From positions 124,001 to 188,000 of the forward strand of contig NW_019028987.1 of the NCBI RefSeq assembly GCF_002105155.1: a stretch of DNA of 64,000 nucleotides, in the 5' to 3' direction. This stretch comes from Lobosporangium transversale. Taxonomy: Eukaryota; Mortierellomycota; Mortierellomycetes; Mortierellales; Mortierellaceae. Below the pieces are notes generated by a model that was not told where the DNA came from, ran no database searches, and saw only the letters and a list, made by a program, of their open reading frames with translations. A program made the translations under genes and the position numbers. Each line of letters opens with the position of its first letter. Within the stretch, counting starts at the first letter, position 1. Of this stretch, positions 57,427 through 64,000 are shown piece after piece.

Positions 57427-58368
57427 GAAGCGCCTTAATCGATTTGTAAAGAACTCTGGTACTATTGAAGCCGCTTATTAGTGGCTGGCCGATGTTGAAT
57501 CATTGTCTGGTTTAGTTGTCTGGTTTAGTTGACTGGTTTGGCCATTGAAGTAGTGATGAGGTGTTTAGGTTAGAAGGTCATGGATATTAGTTTGATTTGA
57601 ATTAAATAGCTGACTTGTCGCAACTAAGCGTCCGTAACGACGTTGTTTTTTTTTTTTTTTTTATTTGATAGATTCTTCCTCTCCTCCCTTGCTGAATGGT
57701 TTTAGCACGCGAGGGTTGTTGAAAGTTCATCCTTTTCTGTAACGGCTCTCTATAAAGGCAAGCCTAATATGCCATCAAACTGTACTATGAAGGCAGAGAA
57801 AGATACTTGTTTGTAATCTCTCCTTAGAATCGTGTGGAGAAGTGTCCAGGGAATTTGGGTTTTCTATTTATCAGCCCCAAGGAGAACTAAGAGAAAATAA
57901 GATGGAGAAACATTCTATCATCAAAGGATGGGAACCAAGAGTGTTCCATGCTCTTCAGCATGACCTTAAGAAACTTATAGACTGTACAGCAAGACCGGAC
58001 GCTTACTGAGTCAGGCGCGGGTGGTGCCGAAGAGAATATAAATGCCAAAGATATCTAGAAGTGTGTATAGCAGCCAAAGCGAACTTAACAAAGGAGCAGG
58101 TCGTTGTGAGATGTCACTCCGGTAAGGACCGCCCAAAGTTAGACAGAAGAGGACTAAAAGGTGGTGTCTCTGATGAGGCTATAATCGGTAGGAGTGAGGA
58201 CCTTTAGCCAAAAGCTTTATACAAATGGTCGTAAAATAGATGCGCTGAATGGGTGATCTCATTGAAGGGACTACATATAGCTCTGTGTTGTGTTATAGAA
58301 AGCTCATATAGCACCACAAGTCGTTTGCTCTTGTTTCTCACTCGTCGATATTCTCAATTCTTTAGGCA
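57427..58368. other. 3' flank of gene E, duplicate of the flanks of C and D
   Basis: Same order of blocks as 14360-15044 and 52702-53430 up to about 58160. Beyond that, 58160-58350 still resembles 53430-53640 (AAAACAGATG versus AAAATAGATG, then CATATAGCACCACAAGTCGTTTG). No gene seen before the transposase relic. Confidence 0.65.
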
Positions 58369-60413
58369 TCATTTGATTTTACATTTCCAGCTAGCTATGA
58401 TAAGGCTTGCGGGTGTTGGACAATACATTTGACTGCTAGAGTCCTCGCCAATAATCAAATATATTTTAATTTGAATAGAATACTTAACGTACAACTCAAA
58501 GTTATAATTTTTACGACAGCGTTTTCGATTGATAAGAGGCTCGTCCTCAGACTCGCTATCCTCTATCAAACCAAACGTGTTTCCAGTATCTGGAGCAAGG
58601 TCCTCTATCTCAGGCTCCATGGCAACAGCCTCAGCTCGCTCTTGGTTTATTACTCTATCGAGTTCTGTATCCCACTCACTACTGACGACTATGATAATGT
58701 CACTAAGGTCCTCAATAGTCTCCTCTTCATCACAGACCTCTTGATAAACCTCATCGTCTAACACTTCTCCTTGTGCCCGACTCCTCTCGTTATAGTACCT
58801 CATACCAACCTTCACAGACTTCTTCCATACAGAGTAGAAGGCTCTACACGGAATCTGGGAAAACAAGTCGAGTATCTTTTTCTTCAGTAAAAGGGATGTC
58901 ATTGTCATCTTTGCCCTTGAAGCAATTATGTTTTTTACGACGGCCCAGATCTTCTCAATAGGTTGAAGCTCGCAATGGTAGGGTGGAGTCTTGAGAGTTT
59001 CATGCCCACCGTTTTCCTGGGCTATTTTGCTGATAGAAAAGTATGACTCGTCAGGAAGGGGGTTAACCAATCCCATAAGCTCGTCCTTGTTCAGTGCTTT
59101 TCCATTTCCTCTTGTTGGAATAATAATATCTTTGCCCGCGAGCCACTTTGATAGCTTTCACAGTCTTGCTCTTGGTTGGCTTTTTGTTTTTTTTTGTGAA
59201 AATGGTATGAGGCGCCATCAAGGTTGATTTGGCAAGGCCCAAGTCCCATCTCATTGAGATTCTTACAAATTCACTCGATGATTTTGCCAAATAAACTGGC
59301 ATTGAAGTTTCCGTGATAATCGTGATCTTGTTGCTACAACGCCTGCTTGTTTGATTCCCTCTGGCACATCAGCTCACAGCTCAGCTTCCTGTTCTTGATC
59401 TTTTTTTTTTTTTATTGAGTCTTTTGTCCTTTAGATGGCCAATCATATACACTGTCCTTAACGAATTTGTCCTCAACCTTTTATTAGCCTCATCGTAGTA
59501 AACAGCGAACGCTGCAAATATAACCATTGTTGGTTTTCTTCCTACATCGTTTACTACGCCGCCGCCACTTTAAGCCCAACATCTCGCTGCTGCATGGTCG
59601 ATGTGGCAGTAAGACTCATCTAGGATGACCTCCGGTATCCTTGGCACCCAATTGCCGTCTACAAATCTCAGATTCTTGATGTGGCGCTAGAGATACGCCG
59701 TACGGAACGCGACATTCTCTTTGGATTCGTGCAAGAAGTCCTGCCGGATCCCTTTGCCCCCATAAAACCCCATTTTACAAAGGTCGCGAATAATGGGCCT
59801 TGCTGATCTGTCGATATCATAGTCGTCCTTCAGTTGGTTTGCATTTAAAGCTGCCGAATTAGGAGTTCCGCTCTTATTTGATTCAGCTATAATATTCATC
59901 ACTTTCGAGCTTAGATTTTGATCCGCCTCTTTTTGGGGGTGTCCAGTTCTTCCAAGATCCTGAGGCCTCGAGGATGCCTGTGGTTGCAAATTTAATTGCC
60001 GTCACACAAGTATTTTCCCCCGCACCCAATAGAGTCGGTAGGTCCTTTGCTTTATCACATGTCTTCATAAACCACTCTCGAACTGCAGGTGGTGCATTGG
60101 ATATAGCATTGGATATAGCATTATATGTACGAGCAATCATAATGTATTCGTTGCGAGTAATAGCCGCTTTATTGCGTTTAAATTCATCAGTGTCCTTTCT
60201 TTTCCCATCGGTCTGTTCGTGTAGTAAGAATGGGTTTGAATCGAGGGCATTAGGAGGTAGCCCGGAGTGCTGATTTGAGAGAGAAGCCTTCGATCCATTT
60301 CTAGGAGGAGTGATCCATTGATACTCTACGGGAGATCCAGTGGAGGCAAGATCGGCTTCGGTGGGCAATTGTAAGGATCTCCGAGGTGGAGTGGAGGGCG
60401 TGTCTGAAAACAT
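58369..60413 (-). pseudogene. IS630/Tc1-mariner-superfamily transposase relic (DDE_3 type)
   Basis: On the minus strand, from an ATG at 60413, an S/P-rich N-terminal part leads to a DNA-binding-like region (KVMNIIAES, SAALNANQLKDDYDIDRSA). The DDE core follows with all three catalytic contexts still readable: first Asp in VILDESYCHIDHAA (about 59600-59650), second Asp in NLDGASYHFH (about 59205-59230) and Glu in LQPIEKIWAVVKN (about 58930-58970). A PPYHCELQPIE block just before the Glu is typical of the Tc1/IS630 DDE_3 group. The frame is broken: a shift near 59900-59930, TAG at about 59690, TAA near 59573 and further breaks around 59080-59270. The C-terminus is acidic. No clear terminal inverted repeats were found by eye. 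Long dead. Confidence 0.8.
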
Positions 60414-60852
60414 CTGATGGACAGTTCCTTCGCTATACCAACCACTCAGGCCATTATATGGGGGCAGGTAGCTATCAGTATCAGAATTGAAAGATATTTT
60501 CGTGTTGTATACTTGAAGGGGAAAATGAGACTGAAAATGAGAATGAGGTGAATAAATGATCTGAATGTTCTGAATGAATTGATCTGAACAGCAAATTCCT
60601 AAACAAAACCATAGCTGAATTGACTTGGTGGCGACTGCATCTAATATATAAAGTTATGGCTTCGTTACGTGAATTTTTCGATTACCAACTTTTAATTCAA
60701 ATCGAGTATTTTAAAAATATATTTGTTTATGACTTTTTGGCGAGGACTCTATTTAGGAGGCAAATCGTTTGAAAAGGAGCCAGAACTACTCAAGGTATCC
60801 TCAAGATAACTGTCATAAATTCATCGAACTGTCAAGAGATACTATGGATTCT
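60414..60852. other. Spacer after the transposase relic
   Basis: Nothing coding. From about 60735 the sequence resembles 53740-53840 (AAACCGTT/AAATCGTT...GAGCCAGA...CTC(A/G)AGGTATCC), so the repeat at 60853 extends leftward in more diverged form. Confidence 0.45.
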
Positions 60853-61290
60853 TTGTTGACATCTAGAGATCAACTAAGTGATGAACTACAAGGCAGTTTA
60901 ATAACTGAACAAATTATAGCACTTTGCTAGGGATATTAGTTGGTCGAACCAAGCAGAGGACCCATGTTTATGCGTATGTCCATGTCCAATGCATTCTGGA
61001 GCACCTAGAGCAAGAAGGATTGAAGGCCCACATTAGATAGAAGCAGTTGTCAGTTCTATAAAAGCCCTTTTGCTTCTCTCTACACATTTGCAAAGGATCA
61101 CCGGCCTTTCACCGCTTCATATTTGTACAGCTCATGTCCAGGCTGTAAAGGGCGAGCTTTGGTATCTATGATCATCGTTGTGGGCCAACAACACTCATCG
61201 CAACTGCGTTTAAGAGCAAGTACAACAGTGATATGCTTGTTTAAATAGCACACCGTTCACTTGATGACATCACTCTAACCGCAAGCTTCT
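60853..61290. repeat. Direct repeat copy 2 (about 430 bp), pair with 53838-54270
   Basis: Same segment as upstream of gene E, but here no family gene follows: the right end passes into GTATCTTGACCATTGTGGGTAAG, which in the other copy stands about 540 bases further on (near 54824). So an internal deletion removed the part in between. Confidence 0.85.
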
Positions 61291-61434
61291 TGTACAGTAT
61301 CTTGACCATTGTGGGTAAGGCTTCACCATCGAATAATGGCTGCATTTTTTTTTTTTCTTTCGAAATCTCCAAGATAAAACTTCTTTTCAGCAGTGATCTA
61401 AGCTGGAAGCGAAGCAGCAGCGATTTTTGAGAAC

Positions 61435-61560
61435 AAGCACGTGCTGGTTAATTTTTTCAGCATGCTGGTTCAATTTTTCAGCATGCTGGTTCGTTTTTCA
61501 GCATGCTGGTTCGTTTTTCCAGCATGCTGGTTCGATATTTCAGCATACTTGTTAAAATTT
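61435..61560. repeat. Six phased palindromic sites about 21 bp apart
   Basis: A 12-base self-complementary word CCAGCATGCTGG and close forms (CAGCATGCTGG) begin at about 61458, 61479, 61499, 61520 and 61541. A variant AGCACGTGCT lies at about 61436. Spacing is 20-22 bases, i.e. two helical turns, with T-rich spacers. The array lies about 250 bases beyond the stop codon of the hAT transposase. The last unit has decayed to CAGCATACTTG. Most likely a protein-binding array, for instance hAT subterminal repeats. Confidence 0.8.
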
Positions 61561-61810
61561 ATTAAAATTTTTAACTTGCTTAACCAAGTGCTCCTCCATG
61601 CACTGCTACCTCAGACATCATTCGCATTTATTTTAGAATCTCGAGCATCAATAAAAGCTTGATTACTCACAGCTACAGAATGGATAATCCTCATTCAAAC
61701 ATTTGTCAGTTTTGTATATGCACATGCCTAAAAAAAGATGTCAGCCATAGTTTGGCATCTGTTTTAGAAATTAAGCGTTGCCATAGAAGTCCTTTATTTT
61801 AATAAAAAAG

Positions 61811-64000
61811 TTAGCTGCTACTGCTACAACTCTGTAATTTTTTCAGGGCAGAGACAAAGCTGTGATAAAATATGATGTTACGGAAGTTTTGATTGGTCAT
61901 TCGGTTTCTGCGTGCAGACAGGATCCATCCGGCTCTGCTGAATAACCTTTCAGAATCATTGGAAGTAGCCTGGACAGAAAGGTATGCTCGTGCAAATGGA
62001 GCAATATAATCCATTCCTCTTAATCCCTTGTCCTTTTGCTCCTTCCAGTAAAGCTCAGGAGTAAGAGCAAAACGCGCGATGTCCATCATCGGCGTTCTTG
62101 AAATAGACGCATCATAATATACCATATCGACACTAACTATCGAATGGTAATATTCTTGTTCCAAAAGAGGAAGTTGATCCCAACATGCTCCATCTTGGGT
62201 GGCGGCAAACTTTTTTGCTGCATCTCTGGTCACCTCTAGAGCTTTCTTCCTGAGAGAGTCACCATTGGTTGTCATTATGTCTTTAATGATACTCAAGGTC
62301 ACCGGGTTCAGGAATAGCGATATGAGCATAACATCGGGAATGTCATCCACGGCCCACATCGTATTGATAAGCCTGTTAAGGTTTCTCCAGAGCTCCTGTG
62401 CCGTCTCGGTGTCGTATGTGCGAGAGTCCGGTAGCAACTCTTTCAACTTCACATACATTTGTGACAGTTTTGGATGGTCGGTACTGCCCACCCATTCAGT
62501 GAATTTGACTGCATCTGTCATCATATGAATGATTTCACGGAGAGCTTTGACCTCATCACGATCGAGTAGGTTTGGCTCTAATTCCTTTGCTTTCAACCTT
62601 ATCTCCCTTTTTTCGGAGGATTCCATGCGATGGTAGGTGCGAGAAATTGCTTGAGAGTAAAGTAGCACTCTATTTGCCATCTTGTACTGGGAGTTCCATC
62701 TTGTAATGTTCCTCGACAGCAACTTGGCACCCTTGCCTTCCTGTTCTTCCACTAAGATAGACATCGCCGCGGCATTGCCTCTGAAAAAAACTGAAATATC
62801 TTGGCACTTGTCCAATAATTTCTTAGCGGGTTCGCATAGCTCCAAAGACTTATTGATGCAAAGCTGGATCTTATGTGAGGCGCATGCCAACCAGTGCACC
62901 CCCTTGTGATCTTCTTGGTAGAGAGCTATCGCTTTTTTTATATTAGCACCTTGGTCTGTTGTTGCGCAAATGAGTCTTTCGCTCATATCCATGCTATCAA
63001 TAGCCTCAGCTGGTAAATGAATCAAAAGACCACAAAAAAAAAAAAAAAAAAAAAAAAAAACGTTAAGAACGTTAAGAACGTTGCAATACTTATGAAAATA
63101 TAAAGATAAGGGGCAGATGTATCAGCATTTCACTTACCAAACTTCCGGTGAATATTTTGGGATGTTTGCACCCCATAGACTTGTTCCATCCCTATTGCAA
63201 TAGATACTGGCTCGAAATTTGGCGTGAAAAAATGCATTGTAGTCCCCAAGAACTTCCTGTGATCGACGCTTGTCCAGCAATCTGTCGTGACGGCAGCGTA
63301 AAGCTTATAATAGGTAATGTACTCTTTGATTTCGCGTCTCATCTCTCGAACTCGTCGATCCATCCTGTCTTGCATAGCCATTGTGGTAGGGATATTGAAA
63401 TAAGGATTGGTCATTTCAATGATTGATCTGAAGATCGTCGAATTAACTGCAGTAAAAGCGTATCCTCGAATGCTTCTTGTTCATGAGGGAGCGGCTTCTT
63501 GAGGTTCTCATTAACAATCTCATCTCGTGCGATGTCGAATTTTGCCTTTCTTGGTGGAGCCACGTCAACTTCTTCCGGATCAGGTGGCAGCATGATACCT
63601 TTAACCCTGCTCTGACAATTGCGAAATTCTTGGAGGGCACTATATAAATCGCCATGGCACTGAGTTAAGTGAACAGATCTTGAATATCCACTCCCAGTTT
63701 TCTTGTATGTAGTACCACAGATTACTCCATCTTTCAGGACCAGACACTGGAATTCTTCCTTGCTTGATTTGAAAAAATGACCAATCACGCTGTTTTTGCG
63801 AAAGGATTTTTGATTTGGAATCAGGGCTAATGCTTTTTGAGAGGGAGGGGCGTCAGAGCATTGTTCTGGCGTAGGAATGGTACCAAAATCCAGTAACTCG
63901 TACAAATCATACCATCCGTTTGATGCAAAATGACTATCCCTCAGCTCTCTCCGCCGGTTGGCCAATGCTTCAGCATCAATGGCACGTGTAAAGTCAAAAG
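61811..64000 (-). mobile_element. hAT-family transposase (BED zinc finger, RNase-H core, hAT dimerisation), partial and frameshifted
   Basis: Minus strand, open to the window edge, so the start lies beyond 64000. A BED-type zinc finger comes first (FQCLVLKDGVICGTTYKK ... HLTQCHGDLY). A frame change near 63445-63480 follows; the downstream frame gives TIFRSIIEMTNPYFNIPTT, the usual hAT block. Catalytic-region blocks are VTTDCWTS (first Asp) and ICATTDQGANIKKA (second Asp). An intron (63137-63010, GTAAGT to CAG) with an A/T run of about 25 splits the core. The C-terminus carries the hAT dimerisation signature (ARAYLSVQATSNDSERLFSRAG, shown here as parts ARAYLSVQA and SERLFSRAGWILS, RRNRMT). hAT elements move by cut-and-paste with 8-bp target duplications. 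The left terminus may be near 61390 (a CAGTGATC start), but the partner end is outside the window. Probably non-autonomous because of the frame break. Confidence 0.82.

Noticed and set aside
1..64000. tRNA, rRNA and CRISPR features
   Set aside because: I looked for B-box-like GGTTCGANTCC with a matching acceptor stem, rRNA blocks and regular direct repeats with unique spacers, and found none. The only regularly spaced repeats are the palindromes at 61435-61560, whose spacers are not unique sequences.

Overview
The window looks like nuclear DNA of an early-diverging filamentous fungus, most likely Mortierellomycota (Mortierella and relatives). The evidence is intron-rich genes with GT-AG introns, pyrimidine-rich leaders, a type II myosin, an F-BAR RhoGAP, GINS and Mediator subunits, a Crinkler-type gene, and several copies of a header/coiled-coil/core/leucine-rich-repeat family that I associate with Mortierellaceae. 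The placement is inference; no marker gene fixes the genus.

Layout. 1-15.6 kb is accessory DNA: a broken LRR-family gene A (minus, cut by the left edge), a secreted M64 metallopeptidase, intact LRR-family genes B and C, and an LRR relic. 16-46.8 kb is a conserved housekeeping block: two small unknown ORFs, a SANT/Myb protein, PSF1 (GINS), a mitochondrial NAD+-type carrier, a Ser-rich protein, MED22, an F-BAR/RhoGAP protein, a mitochondrial-type AAA+ ATPase and a 2300-residue myosin II heavy chain. 47-64 kb is accessory again: a Crinkler pseudogene, LRR-family genes D (intact) and E (frameshifted) in a recent segmental duplication, a decayed IS630/Tc1-like transposase, and a hAT transposase running off the right edge.

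The most interesting content is the five-member LRR family. All members share a header exon, the same phase-2 intron and a conserved leader at the ATG. They differ in three places: the coiled-coil length (0 to 28 units of 14 residues), the number of near-identical 28-residue LRRs, and the two variable residues of LxLxxN on the LRR concave face. Copies are mosaics of each other, and several carry single-base frameshifts, while more than 6000 codons of housekeeping sequence in the same window carry none. This looks like a birth-and-death, recombination-diversified recognition family without any visible NTPase domain, sitting beside Crinkler and transposon relics.

A separate signal is the large number of A/T homopolymer runs, mostly in introns and gene flanks. 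Exon boundaries below were placed by eye from GT-AG sites and reading-frame continuity; none was tested against transcripts.
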